64,000 bases of DNA from an uncultured Acholeplasmatales bacterium (GTDB taxonomy: Bacteria > Bacillota_I > Bacilli_A > Acholeplasmatales > Anaeroplasmataceae): contig CALUXI010000008.1 in the NCBI GenBank assembly GCA_944324705.1, positions 1 to 64,000 of the forward strand. The letters are read 5' to 3'. This document shows, piece by piece, positions 10,027-18,891 of this stretch. The notes under the pieces were generated by a model that was not told where the DNA came from, did not search any database, and was given only the letters and a program-made list of their open reading frames with translations. The first letter of the stretch is position 1. Each line of letters opens with the position of its first letter. The position numbers were made by a program, and so were the translations under genes.

Positions 10027-11105
10027 TTTGCTTTCCACTCCTTCATTAAATCACGAAAACGAGCAAATAAATATGTACTATCTTCAGGCCCAGCTGCAGA
10101 TTCTGGATGATATTGAACACACATTAAATAGTTTTTATCATCTTTCATACCTTCAGCTTCATTGTCCAATATATTTATATGAGTCAATGTTAAGCCTGTA
10201 TTAGCCAAACTATCTTTATCAATAGCGAAACTATGATTTTGACTAGTAATTTCCACCTTACCAGTCTCTAAATCTTTAACTGGATGATTAGCCCCACGAT
10301 GGCCAAATTTCATTTTATAAGTTTTAGCACCATAAGCTAAACCTATAATTTGATGACCTAAACAAATTCCTAAAATTGGTAATTTGCCCTTTAATTCTTT
10401 AACTAAATTTATAACTGATTTTACATTAGTAGGGTCTCCTGGGCCATTTGATAAAAACAAGCCATCTGGATGATATCTTAAAATTTCTTCTTTAGTTGTA
10501 TTATAAGGAACGACTACTACATTACATCCAAATTCATTTAACTTTCTAACTATATTTAATTTACAACCACAATCAACACAAACTACGTTATATAATGGAT
10601 TTCTAGTTCTTGAATACCATACTCTCTTTGATGATACTTTTTCTACTTGATTTGTAGGATAATTATAATTTCTTAAGTGTTCCATAGCATACTCATGGCT
10701 TTTATCAGCATCACAAATAAATGCTTTCATAGAGCCATAATCACGTATTATTCTAACTAGTTCTCTCGTATCTATTTCAGATATTCCAACAACTTTATTT
10801 TCTTCCATAACATCTGATAATGTTCTTGTATATCTAAAGTTTGAAGGAAGATCATTATACTCTCTAACAATAAAACCTGACATATAAATATTTTTAGACT
10901 CATAGTCTTCATCAGTTAGACCATAATTCCCTATTAAAGGATATGTCATAACTACAAATTGATCACAATAAGAAGGATCTGATAAAATTTCTTGATAACC
11001 AACCATTGATGTATTAAAGACAATTTCTGCTAGTTTTTCTTTTTTAGAGCCAAAACCAACACCAATAAATTCCATACCATTTTCTAAAACTAGTTTTCTT
11101 TTCAT
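10005..11105 (-). CDS. carA: Carbamoyl-phosphate synthase, glutamine amidotransferase subunit
   Basis: Hydrolyses glutamine and channels ammonia to CarB. The 366-residue protein has the N-terminal CPSase small domain ([13 protein letters not shown]) and a class I amidotransferase domain. That domain has the nucleophilic Cys in [14 protein letters not shown] near residue 248 and the His-Glu pair in [15 protein letters not shown] near residue 332. I start at the ATG at 11105 (MKRKLV). The longer frame from 11120 reads through the GGTGGTG ribosome binding site. The spacing to the pyrC stop is a single base. Confidence 0.96.
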   Translation of the reverse strand: MKRKLVLENGMEFIGVGFGSKKEKLAEIVFNTSMVGYQEILSDPSYCDQFVVMTYPLIGNYGLTDEDYESKNIYMSGFIVREYNDLPSNFRYTRTLSDVMEENKVVGISEIDTRELVRIIRDYGSMKAFICDADKSHEYAMEHLRNYNYPTNQVEKVSSKRVWYSRTRNPLYNVVCVDCGCKLNIVRKLNEFGCNVVVVPYNTTKEEILRYHPDGLFLSNGPGDPTNVKSVINLVKELKGKLPILGICLGHQIIGLAYGAKTYKMKFGHRGANHPVKDLETGKVEITSQNHSFAIDKDSLANTGLTLTHINILDNEAEGMKDDKNYLMCVQYHPESAAGPEDSTYLFARFRDLMKEWKAKCQKEEI

Positions 11106-11106
11106 C

Positions 11107-12303
11107 CTATTCACCACCATAAACTAATTTTCCATCAACAAAAGTATATTTACAAAAACCATATAATTCATAACCTATAAAAGGTGAATTTTTACCTTTA
11201 GATAAAATTTCGTTTTCAGCATATTTATGTTTTTCAAAAATATTAAAGCATGCTATATCAGCAACATTCCCAACCTCTAAACTTCTTGCATCTAAACCCA
11301 TTATCCTACGAGGATTATTAATTAATAAATCATTAAATTTATTTAAAGGAAGAATCTCATTTTTAAATAAATATGTATATACTAAAGGAACTAAAGTTTC
11401 TAAACCAATAATTCCATTTAAAGCTTTAGCATAAGGTTTATTTTTATCTTCTTTTGTATGCGGAGCATGATCAGTAGCTATTACTTCACACGTACCATCT
11501 ATTAAAGCATTAATACAAGCTAATCTATCTTCCTCACTTCTTAAAGGCGGATTCATTTTAAAATTAGGATTATCATTAATCATATCCTTATTTAAAAATA
11601 AATGATGTGGTGTAACTTCACAACTTATTTTTAATCCTTCTTGTTTAGCTTCTTTAATATATTTAAAACTTTCTTTAGTTGACATATGACAAAAATGATA
11701 AGCTCCACCTACATTTTTAACACATGCAATTTCTTTTCTAACTGCTTCTGATTCATTTAAATTAGAGTCAGCAGGATAATTATAATCTTCTGCATGACTA
11801 CAAATTATTTTATTTGCTTCTTTAATTTTAAGTAAAGCTTCTTCTAACAACTTATAATCATTAATACCTCTACCATCATCTGAAAAACCTAAAACATAAT
11901 TACTTAATTCTTTAATATCAGCTAATTCTTTACCCGCTTCACCTTTAGTAATACAAGCATATTGATAAACATTAACTAAAGCATCCTTACTTATTAAATC
12001 CATGATATATTTTAAATCTTTAAGATTATCTGGATATGGTTTTAAATTAGGCATTGCAAATAGAGTTGTTACCCCACCTTTAGCAGCTGAAAGAGTTCCA
12101 GATTTTATTGTTTCTTTACTCTCATAACCAGGTTCTCTTAAATGAACATGTAAATCACAGATTCCGGGACTTATTAATAAATTTGTACAATCGATAACTT
12201 TAGGATTATCTACTTTATCAACTATTAAATTATCTTTTATATAAATGTCTTTTTTAATTAATTTATTATCTTTTATAATATAACCATTCTTTAATAAATA
12301 CAT
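11107..12303 (-). CDS. pyrC: Dihydroorotase
   Basis: Cyclises carbamoyl aspartate to dihydroorotate. The 398-residue amidohydrolase has the metal-binding HxH in DLHVHLREPGYE near residue 49, a further His in CEVTPHHLF and the catalytic Asp in IATDHAPHTKEDK near residue 275. This is the class I Bacillota type. The start ATG overlaps the end of pyrB by 13 bases and follows GGTGAT. It lies between pyrB and carA in the same order as in many Bacillota. Confidence 0.96.
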   Translation of the reverse strand: MYLLKNGYIIKDNKLIKKDIYIKDNLIVDKVDNPKVIDCTNLLISPGICDLHVHLREPGYESKETIKSGTLSAAKGGVTTLFAMPNLKPYPDNLKDLKYIMDLISKDALVNVYQYACITKGEAGKELADIKELSNYVLGFSDDGRGINDYKLLEEALLKIKEANKIICSHAEDYNYPADSNLNESEAVRKEIACVKNVGGAYHFCHMSTKESFKYIKEAKQEGLKISCEVTPHHLFLNKDMINDNPNFKMNPPLRSEEDRLACINALIDGTCEVIATDHAPHTKEDKNKPYAKALNGIIGLETLVPLVYTYLFKNEILPLNKFNDLLINNPRRIMGLDARSLEVGNVADIACFNIFEKHKYAENEILSKGKNSPFIGYELYGFCKYTFVDGKLVYGGE

Positions 12304-13175
12304 TGTAAATCACCATCTAATACCATTGAAATAACTGCCATTCTAACATAAACACCATTAGTCATTTGTTTATATATTCTTGATTTTTCACACTCAACTA
12401 CATCAGAAGCAATTTCAATCTCTCTATTAACTGGAGCCGGATGCATAATGATAGCCTTATCCTTCATTGTTTTAACTCTCTCTTTAGTTAAACCATATAA
12501 ATTATGATATTCTTCTTTAGATAATTGCATCTTATCTTGATGACGTTCAAATTGAACTCTTAACATCATAACTATATCACAAGTTTTACAAGCTTCATCA
12601 AAATCTAAGTGCGGAGCACTACCATCATTGAATTCTTCCGGACCAGATATATATACATCCATTCCTAAACGTCGCATTATATCTATATTTCCATGAGCAA
12701 CTCGGGAATGAGAAACATCTCCAACCATACATACTTTTAAACCTTTAAAATGACCAAATTCTTCATAAATAGTCATTAAATCTAATAGACATTGAGTAGG
12801 ATGATTACTAGCACCATCACCACCATTAAAAATTGGCATTTTAATACTTTCTAATTCTTTAAAATAATTATCTACACTAGAACGTATTACTACTCCATCA
12901 AGTCCTAAAGCTTCAAATGTTCTAACTGTATCATATAAAGTCTCACCTTTTTGTATTGATGATACACTGGCGTTAAAGCTTATAACTTGAATACCTAAGT
13001 TTAACATAGCTACTTGAAAGCTATATTGAGTTCTTGTTGAGTTTTCAAAAAAAAGGGTAGCCATTTTCTTTCCTTCATATTTTTTAGAAAATCCACCCTT
13101 TAGTTTTAATGCATAATTAATAATCTCTTGAATTTTATCTGTTGATAAGTCATGTAATGTAGTTAAACCTTTCAT
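12291..13175 (-). CDS. pyrB: Aspartate carbamoyltransferase, catalytic subunit
   Basis: Condenses carbamoyl phosphate with aspartate, the committed step. The 294-residue protein has the carbamoyl-phosphate loop ENSTRTQYSF near residue 45, the HPTQCLLDLMTIY motif near residue 126 and the HPAPVNREIEI motif. The last Arg of the usual STRTR is Gln here; the key Arg of STRT is kept. No regulatory pyrI is seen, as expected in Bacillota. I start at the ATG at 13175, because the GTG at 13184 is the core of a near-perfect Shine-Dalgarno (GAGGTGATT). It is the first gene after the attenuator. Confidence 0.96.
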   Translation of the reverse strand: MKGLTTLHDLSTDKIQEIINYALKLKGGFSKKYEGKKMATLFFENSTRTQYSFQVAMLNLGIQVISFNASVSSIQKGETLYDTVRTFEALGLDGVVIRSSVDNYFKELESIKMPIFNGGDGASNHPTQCLLDLMTIYEEFGHFKGLKVCMVGDVSHSRVAHGNIDIMRRLGMDVYISGPEEFNDGSAPHLDFDEACKTCDIVMMLRVQFERHQDKMQLSKEEYHNLYGLTKERVKTMKDKAIIMHPAPVNREIEIASDVVECEKSRIYKQMTNGVYVRMAVISMVLDGDLQCIY

Positions 13176-13190
13176 CCTAATCACCTCATG

Positions 13191-13223
13191 AAAAAAAGTC
13201 TTTCTACAAGGCGTAAAAAGACT
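13191..13223 (-). terminator. Attenuation terminator in the pyr leader
   Basis: On the minus strand AGTCTTTTTAC pairs with GTAGAAAGACT (one G-T pair, 11-base stem, 5-base loop), followed by seven T. It lies between the pyr promoter and pyrB, 16 bases before the pyrB start, so it can only work as a conditional terminator. The stem's 5' arm can instead pair with TTAAATGACT near the leader start (8 of 10), an antiterminator candidate. Confidence 0.85.
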
Positions 13224-13247
13224 AATATAATACTAATATTATAAAAT

Positions 13248-13275
13248 TATCTTGTTAGCCTCGCAGGACTATCTT
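13248..13275 (-). promoter_or_regulatory. PyrR-binding anti-antiterminator element
   Basis: The minus-strand leader carries AGTCCTGCGAGGCT (13257-13270), which fits the PyrR binding-loop pattern with conserved CCnGnGAGG. It is followed by AACAAGAT, as in Bacillus pyr leaders. In that system UMP-bound PyrR stabilises this stem so that the terminator forms. The pyrR gene itself is not in this window. Function here is inferred from the motif and its position before the terminator. Confidence 0.85.
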
Positions 13276-13286
13276 AAAGTCATTTA

Positions 13287-13315
13287 ATGATATCATAATT
13301 ATTTTAAATTTACAA
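13287..13315 (-). promoter_or_regulatory. Promoter of the pyr operon
   Basis: On the minus strand TTGTAA (13310-13315), 17-base spacer and TATCAT (13287-13292). The predicted start near 13280 leaves about 105 bases of leader holding the PyrR element and terminator. Confidence 0.75.
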
Positions 13316-13345
13316 GCCTAAATTAAAAAAGAATAGGCTATAGAA

Positions 13346-13378
13346 CAAAAAAGGAAATTAACAAATGCATTAATTTCC
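13346..13378 (-). terminator. Terminator after lemA
   Basis: A perfect 9-base stem (GGAAATTAA / TTAATTTCC), 8-base loop and a run of six T on the minus strand. It ends the pepF-to-lemA transcript just upstream of the pyr promoter. Confidence 0.88.
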
Positions 13379-13400
13379 TCTTAACTTCCATACGAATTAT

Positions 13401-14066
13401 TTAAAAAAATACACTGCGAGCTTGTTCTTTAATTTCTTGACTAGCTGTAAATGGAATTCTTGTTGTATAACCTAATTTAGCAGCTACAATCATCTTAGTT
13501 GGCCATTCTTGAATCTTACTATTCCATGTATAAACAGTATCATTATAAAGTTCACGAGCAGCCGTAATTTCTTTTTGCAAATAGCTATTTTGTCTTAAGC
13601 ATTCTTCAATCTCATTATGAGCTTTTAAATCTGGATATTGTTCAAAAGCTACATTAACTTGACCAAATAATTTATCAATAGCTTGACTTGTCTCATTTCT
13701 AGCAGCATCATCATTTCTTGCACCAGCACGATATTGAGCAATTTTAGTCATTGTATCCTTATCTAAATCAATAGCCTTATCTAATAATTTAGAAGCATTT
13801 TGTAAAATTACAACTCTTTGTTCTAAATAATTATCAATTTGTGATGCATCATGTTGAATTTTTTGTTCTAACTTTCTTAAATATGTTTTAGCATTTATTT
13901 TCATAAATAAGAAAATTAAACCTGGAATAATTGCTAAAACCCATAAAATTACTTCAAAAATTTTAGAACCAACACCTACTTGTACAGGTAATTGTTTTTG
14001 AATAACATTAATATCACGACCATCAGCACTAACAGGACCAGTCATTTCATCTAAACCATTTGCCAT
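13401..14066 (-). CDS. lemA: LemA family membrane-anchored protein
   Basis: A 221-residue LemA-family protein: a short N-terminal segment, one hydrophobic helix near residues 36-55 (FEVILWVLAIIPGLIFLFM), then a long helical domain. The family-typical stretches are YRAGARNDDAARNE and VAFEQYPDLKAHNEIEECL, followed by YNDTVYTWNSKIQEWPTKM. The likely topology is a small outside tail and a coiled cytoplasmic or external helical bundle. No enzymatic function is known for LemA. An excellent AGGAGGAAAAAAT ribosome binding site precedes it. The gene directly follows the unknown 606-residue membrane protein (17-base gap), and the two probably act together. Confidence 0.88.
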   Translation of the reverse strand: MANGLDEMTGPVSADGRDINVIQKQLPVQVGVGSKIFEVILWVLAIIPGLIFLFMKINAKTYLRKLEQKIQHDASQIDNYLEQRVVILQNASKLLDKAIDLDKDTMTKIAQYRAGARNDDAARNETSQAIDKLFGQVNVAFEQYPDLKAHNEIEECLRQNSYLQKEITAARELYNDTVYTWNSKIQEWPTKMIVAAKLGYTTRIPFTASQEIKEQARSVFF

Positions 14067-14083
14067 ATTTTTTCCTCCTATAT

Positions 14084-15904
14084 CTATATTAAATTATAAT
14101 TCATATTGATATATTTTGCAAATAAATTATCATTATCTTCATTGAAATCATCTTCATTTAAATATAAACTTATAAAATTATGATAACGATATTTTTGATA
14201 ATTCATATTGATATTAGTAGTCTCACTTACTTTATTTTCTTTAATTTTACTAATCGCTACATTCGTTTCTCTATTTAATTCGTCATATCTAAACCATTGT
14301 ACAGGAACATCATAAGTTCTACCATTTTGACATAAAACTGGAATATAAACTACTTGAGGAATTTGATCATAAGCATAAGAACTAACTCTATATTGTTTTG
14401 AATTTTTGTAATTATTCATTTTACTTAATTTTAAAATTTGTTTAGTCTTAGCTGCAGGATGAATAAATAATTTACCATCCATATGATTAGCAAAAGCCTC
14501 AGCTTCATAATCAGTAATAATTTCATCTTTAATTCTATCATCAAAATGAGCTTCATTCATTTGATATAAAGGAATAGCTAAAATCGGAGCTAAATCAAAA
14601 TATAATGAATAAAAAGCACTATTAATTGAATTAATATAGTCTTCTTTTAATAAAGAGTAATCATAAAAATTATAGTATTTAGTATAATCAAAATTAATAC
14701 TTGCTAAACTGTGATAACTAACAATATAATTCATCATATTTCGCTTAACAAAGCTAAAATCATCACCATAAGTATCAGTAGCACAAATTAGTTCAATCAT
14801 ATTTTGCTGAGCTAAAGGTGTAAATAACAAACGAAACTCTGTCTCATTGTTTCTATCTACAGCATAAAATAAAGCATCAAATTCGTTATTAGTTAAAGCT
14901 GTGAAATTTTTACCTTCTTTTACAGCTTTTTCGGCTAAATCTTCAATTTCAGCACTTCTTTTTTTAACTAATTTTTCAACATCCTTTTCGTCGTGATCTT
15001 TTTCTAAACCACTAGGATTGCGAGAAAAAGATAAATTAGGAGCTGCCCCATTACCATAAATAATCATAGAATATGTATCATAAAAAGGAGCTGGTGCCGT
15101 ATATGTAGCGGTTAATGTTTGTGATCTCGTTACAGTATGACTCTTACCATCACTGCCTCTAACTCTTTCGGTCCAAGTTACCACTCTATGACCTTCATAA
15201 ACATAATCTCTAATTTGTTCTCTACTAATTAAAACTCTAACAAAAGGATTCTTAGCAATAGAACCTGTAAAAATATCAACAATAGATTCTTTTTTGCTAA
15301 ATTCCCAATCAATATTATAATTATTTTTGATGGCCATCAATTTTTTATAATCCACTTCATAATCTAACTTAATACTTGTTTCTAAACTATTAACAAAATC
15401 AACAAATTGTTTAAAATTTAAAGCATTCCTTAAACCTTCAAGTGATTTCCAAGCTTCATTAACTTTTGTTTGATGCTTAGTTTTTAATTCATTTAATATT
15501 TTATCATATTGTTTTATTTTTTTGTTAATAACTAAAAAATTAATTAATATTGATGCAATAATTACTACTATTCCAATTAAAAATAATAAAATATTTAACG
15601 TGCTTCCTTCACCTTTAAAAAACCAACCATAGGCTCCTATTAAAACTGATATCACACCAGCAATTATTAAAAATATTAGCACACCTCTTAAAACCTTATG
15701 ACCGGTTCTTTTATCTTTAAATTCCTCAATTTCTTTTTCTAAATTTTTAATCTCTTTACTTAAGCTAATATTAGCATCAATATCAACATTCCCCTTTTTT
15801 GTTAAATCTTCAATCAATTTAGTAGCTTTTTCATTTACTTGTTCCTTTAAATCTTTCTTATAAAAATCATAAGGATCAAATTCCAAGCCATTCATATTCT
15901 TCAT
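14084..15904 (-). CDS. Unknown two-helix membrane protein, LemA partner
   Basis: I do not recognise a named family. The 606-residue protein starts with a charged coiled-coil-like stretch (about 10-65). Two hydrophobic segments follow (around 72-93 and 104-127) and a second coiled stretch (about 130-155). The rest is a large soluble C-terminal region with a Thr/Ser-rich patch near 255-285 (HTVTRSQTLTATYTAPAPFY). No signal peptide, Walker motif or obvious catalytic signature is visible. The ATG at 15904 follows TTAGGTGAAAGAT; a GTG 9 bases upstream is inside that ribosome binding site. It is followed at once by lemA, so a joint membrane complex is the main inference. Confidence 0.7.
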   Translation of the reverse strand: MKNMNGLEFDPYDFYKKDLKEQVNEKATKLIEDLTKKGNVDIDANISLSKEIKNLEKEIEEFKDKRTGHKVLRGVLIFLIIAGVISVLIGAYGWFFKGEGSTLNILLFLIGIVVIIASILINFLVINKKIKQYDKILNELKTKHQTKVNEAWKSLEGLRNALNFKQFVDFVNSLETSIKLDYEVDYKKLMAIKNNYNIDWEFSKKESIVDIFTGSIAKNPFVRVLISREQIRDYVYEGHRVVTWTERVRGSDGKSHTVTRSQTLTATYTAPAPFYDTYSMIIYGNGAAPNLSFSRNPSGLEKDHDEKDVEKLVKKRSAEIEDLAEKAVKEGKNFTALTNNEFDALFYAVDRNNETEFRLLFTPLAQQNMIELICATDTYGDDFSFVKRNMMNYIVSYHSLASINFDYTKYYNFYDYSLLKEDYINSINSAFYSLYFDLAPILAIPLYQMNEAHFDDRIKDEIITDYEAEAFANHMDGKLFIHPAAKTKQILKLSKMNNYKNSKQYRVSSYAYDQIPQVVYIPVLCQNGRTYDVPVQWFRYDELNRETNVAISKIKENKVSETTNINMNYQKYRYHNFISLYLNEDDFNEDNDNLFAKYINMNYNLI

Positions 15905-15913
15905 ATCTTTCAC

Positions 15914-16582
15914 CTAACTTCCGCTATCTAAAATTACATACCTAGCTATCAATATCCCTGCAACACTAGGACAAAAGGCTATACTTTGTGGAGTCTTAAA
16001 TCCAGTACTAATAACCTCTTCCTCGCTATATAAAACAGGTATATCAAAAATATTTAAAGCCTTTAGTCTCTGTCTTACTGCCCGAGCTAATGGACATACC
16101 TTAGTTTGATTGATTTTACTAATTTTAAATTTAGTCGGATCTAATTTATTTCCCGTCCCCATCGAACTTATTATTTTTATATTATTAAAATAAGCTCGTT
16201 CAATTATTAATATTTTAGCATTTACATCATCAACAGCATCAATATAATAATCATAATCTAAAGGAATATTGTCAATCGTAGTTTCATCAACCTTAAAATC
16301 ATATTCTTCTATAATTAAATCTTTATTAATATCTTTTAATCTTTCGCTTAAAGCCTTAACTTTTTTTAAACCAATAGTTGAGTCTAAAGCAATTATTTGT
16401 CTATTTTTATTACTTTCAGAGACAACATCAAAATCACATAAACCAATCTTAGTAATGCCACAACGAACTAGGGTTTCGGCTACATAACCACCTACTCCAC
16501 CAAGGCCAAATAACATTACTTTTTTTCTTTGAATATTCTTAAACTTATCTTCACCGATTAAACCTATTTCTCTTTCAAACAT
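15914..16582 (-). CDS. tcdA: tRNA threonylcarbamoyladenosine dehydratase (ThiF/E1-like)
   Basis: E1-like enzyme that uses ATP to cyclise the t6A37 side chain of ANN-decoding tRNAs to ct6A. The 222-residue protein has the nucleotide-binding glycine loop MLFGLGGVGGYVAETLVRCG near residues 24-43, the Asp/Asn/Arg stretch DFDVVSESNKNRQI, and the TcdA-typical MGTGNKLDPTKFKI near residue 140. This is followed by KVCPLARAVRQRLK. It is slightly shorter than the Escherichia coli enzyme, as usual in Bacillota. It overlaps the TtcA-like gene by 19 bases, giving a tRNA-modification pair. Confidence 0.88.
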   Translation of the reverse strand: MFEREIGLIGEDKFKNIQRKKVMLFGLGGVGGYVAETLVRCGITKIGLCDFDVVSESNKNRQIIALDSTIGLKKVKALSERLKDINKDLIIEEYDFKVDETTIDNIPLDYDYYIDAVDDVNAKILIIERAYFNNIKIISSMGTGNKLDPTKFKISKINQTKVCPLARAVRQRLKALNIFDIPVLYSEEEVISTGFKTPQSIAFCPSVAGILIARYVILDSGS

Positions 16583-17406
16583 TTTTCTTTCCTCTTTTCA
16601 TATAAAGAATTAAAATCATTATATTCTTTATATTCATAATAGCCTAACATAGTATCTAAATTAATATTCCCCATTGATTCAAAAATATTATTAGGAATAA
16701 TCGGATTAATTTTCTTTAAATTCTTAATTATATCTTTAATTTCTTTTCTTTTAGAATCAAAGTTTAAATTACTATCACTAAACTTACATGCACAATTAAT
16801 AAATTCTAAATCATTATATTTTACCCAATTTAAAATATCTTGTTCATGAATTAAATACATAGGTCTAATCAATTCTAAACCTTCATAATTATCACTAATT
16901 AGTTTAGGTGGCATAGTTTGAATCTTACCATTATAAAACATTGACATCAAAAGTGTCTCAATAGCATCATTAAAATGATGGCCTAAAGCTATTTTATTAC
17001 ATCCTAATGCTTCAGCTTGTTTATACAAAAAACCTCTTCGCATTCTAGCACATAAAAAACATGGTTTGCCACCCATTAAATCCGAGATAGCAAAAATATC
17101 TGATTCAACAATTTGAGCTTTGACATTTAACAATTTTAAATTAGCTTCTATTTTTTCTCTTACTTCTTTTTTATAGCCTGGATCCATTACTAAATAGCTG
17201 ACCTTAAAAGGAAAATCACTATGTTTATTTAATTCTTCCATTAATTTAGCTAATAAAAATGAATCTTTGCCACCAGACATACAAACTAAAACATGATCAT
17301 TTTCTTTAAGCAAATTATAGGCTTTTAAACCTCTTATAAAGGGTCCCCAAATCTTCTTACGATACGTTGTTATAATAGAACGTTCAACAAGTTGATATTT
17401 TTCCAT
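16564..17406 (-). CDS. TtcA-family PP-loop tRNA thiolation protein
   Basis: A 280-residue ATP-pyrophosphatase. It has the PP-loop VLVCMSGGKDSFLLAKLM near residues 39-56, the Cys pair CFLCARMRRG near residue 115, the ALGHHFNDAIETLLM segment and a third Cys region INCACKF near residue 205. This layout matches TtcA-type iron-sulfur enzymes that make 2-thiocytidine at tRNA position 32. Related PP-loop proteins have other tRNA targets, so the exact nucleotide is uncertain. It follows malQ by 3 bases and overlaps tcdA, which also modifies tRNA. Confidence 0.75.
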   Translation of the reverse strand: MEKYQLVERSIITTYRKKIWGPFIRGLKAYNLLKENDHVLVCMSGGKDSFLLAKLMEELNKHSDFPFKVSYLVMDPGYKKEVREKIEANLKLLNVKAQIVESDIFAISDLMGGKPCFLCARMRRGFLYKQAEALGCNKIALGHHFNDAIETLLMSMFYNGKIQTMPPKLISDNYEGLELIRPMYLIHEQDILNWVKYNDLEFINCACKFSDSNLNFDSKRKEIKDIIKNLKKINPIIPNNIFESMGNINLDTMLGYYEYKEYNDFNSLYEKRKEKCLKEK

Positions 17407-17409
17407 ATC

Positions 17410-18891
17410 TCACCGGTTATATTTGTTTACTAACTTAGCTAATTTATTGGCTACACTAGCCTTAAAATCATTATTTTTAGCAATATAGGACCAATTTTTA
17501 GTACTCAAAGTAGAAGGATGATTCATTCTTGCCTCCTCACCTAAATGCATAATATCTTGCCAAGGAATAATACATATCTTAGCAAGGGAAGCAAATGCTA
17601 ATTCTATTAATTTATCTATTACATCATCTATGTTATCGTAATCATTTTTAATATTTAATTTTTCTAATTCGATATTTAAATCACTTAAAAATGTATTTTT
17701 GGCATCTCCATTTAAGCCTTCTAAATAAGATTTTAAAGGCGAATTATCATGTGTCCCAGTATAACATACATAATTTGTATCATAATTAGATGGTTTATGT
17801 TCATTTAATGGATTTCCATCAAAAGCAAATTCTAATACTTTCATACCCGGGAATTTAGTTTGACGCATTAACTTTCTAACCCCATCATCAATTTCTCCAA
17901 GATCCTCGGCTATTATTTTATAATCTAAAATATCTTTAAATAACGCTATTTTTGGCCCATTTTGCCATTTGCCATTTCTTGCTGTATCATCCCCATAAGG
18001 AATAGCATAATATCTATCTAAACCTCTAAAATGATCAATTCTTAAATAATCAAATAATTTAAACTCATTTTTAATTCTATTATGCCACCAACTATAATTA
18101 TCCTTAGCCATTACTTTCCAATTATAAAGTGGATTACCCCATAACTGACCATCTGCACTAAAAGCATCAGGAGGACAACCAGCTACTTTATTCATTTGAC
18201 CATTAGGTTTTAAATCAAATAATTCTTTATGCATATATAAATCAGCTGAATCATAGCCTAAATATAATGGTATATCTCCTATTATTTCAATACCTTTTAA
18301 ATTAGCATATTCTTTTAATTTTAACCATTGTTTTAAAAAAACATATTGTGTAAATATATAAAATAAATATGTATTATAGTGTTTATCTAAAACAATATGT
18401 TCAATTTCAGTAGAATAATTTACATAAGGTTTTGGCCAATTATACCAAGGTTCATAATTAAAATATTCTTTTAAAGTCATATATATAGCATATTCATGAT
18501 ATTCTTTGTTGTTAACAAATTCTTTAAAATCATCATTATTTTTAAAATTATTAAATGCTTCTTTTAAACATAATGTTTTATACTTAAATAAAATATTATA
18601 ATCAACTCTATCACTAACTTTAAAAGGCATAGAAGCCAAAAAATCTTTATTTAAAATTCCTAATTCAACTAAATTATCTAAATCAATTAAATAAAAATTT
18701 AAAGCCTTACTACAATTAGCTTGATATGGCGAATCCCCATAACCTGTTGGATATAATGGTAAAACTTGCCATAATTTTAGATTAGATTTAGCTAAAAAAT
18801 CAACAAAATCATAAGCTACCTTACCTAAAGTTCCTACCCCATATTTGCCTGGTAAACTTGTAATATGCAACAAAATTCCCGCTTTACGCAT
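17410..18891 (-). CDS. malQ: 4-alpha-glucanotransferase
   Basis: GH77 amylomaltase that rearranges maltodextrins in the cytoplasm. The 493-residue protein shows the family N-terminus GILLHITSLPGKYGVGTLG, the nucleophile segment FDYLRIDHFRGLDRY near residue 285, the acid/base IIAEDLGEI near residue 330 and the transition-state Asp in YTGTHDNSPLKS near residue 382. It overlaps pepF by 8 bases and starts with ATG. Its role fits with glgP and glgB elsewhere in the window, since MalQ trims or rebuilds short glucans released from glycogen. Confidence 0.95.
   Translation of the reverse strand: MRKAGILLHITSLPGKYGVGTLGKVAYDFVDFLAKSNLKLWQVLPLYPTGYGDSPYQANCSKALNFYLIDLDNLVELGILNKDFLASMPFKVSDRVDYNILFKYKTLCLKEAFNNFKNNDDFKEFVNNKEYHEYAIYMTLKEYFNYEPWYNWPKPYVNYSTEIEHIVLDKHYNTYLFYIFTQYVFLKQWLKLKEYANLKGIEIIGDIPLYLGYDSADLYMHKELFDLKPNGQMNKVAGCPPDAFSADGQLWGNPLYNWKVMAKDNYSWWHNRIKNEFKLFDYLRIDHFRGLDRYYAIPYGDDTARNGKWQNGPKIALFKDILDYKIIAEDLGEIDDGVRKLMRQTKFPGMKVLEFAFDGNPLNEHKPSNYDTNYVCYTGTHDNSPLKSYLEGLNGDAKNTFLSDLNIELEKLNIKNDYDNIDDVIDKLIELAFASLAKICIIPWQDIMHLGEEARMNHPSTLSTKNWSYIAKNNDFKASVANKLAKLVNKYNR

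Noticed and set aside
10027-10038. GTG start of carB at 10038, and similar upstream GTG/ATG starts of pyrB, pyrF, carA and the LemA partner
   Set aside because: In each case the upstream codon overlaps the Shine-Dalgarno of the next ATG, so the downstream ATG was chosen.
16269-16487. 72-residue plus-strand frame within tcdA
   Set aside because: Complement of an intact, conserved gene with all motifs; no ribosome binding site or similarity.
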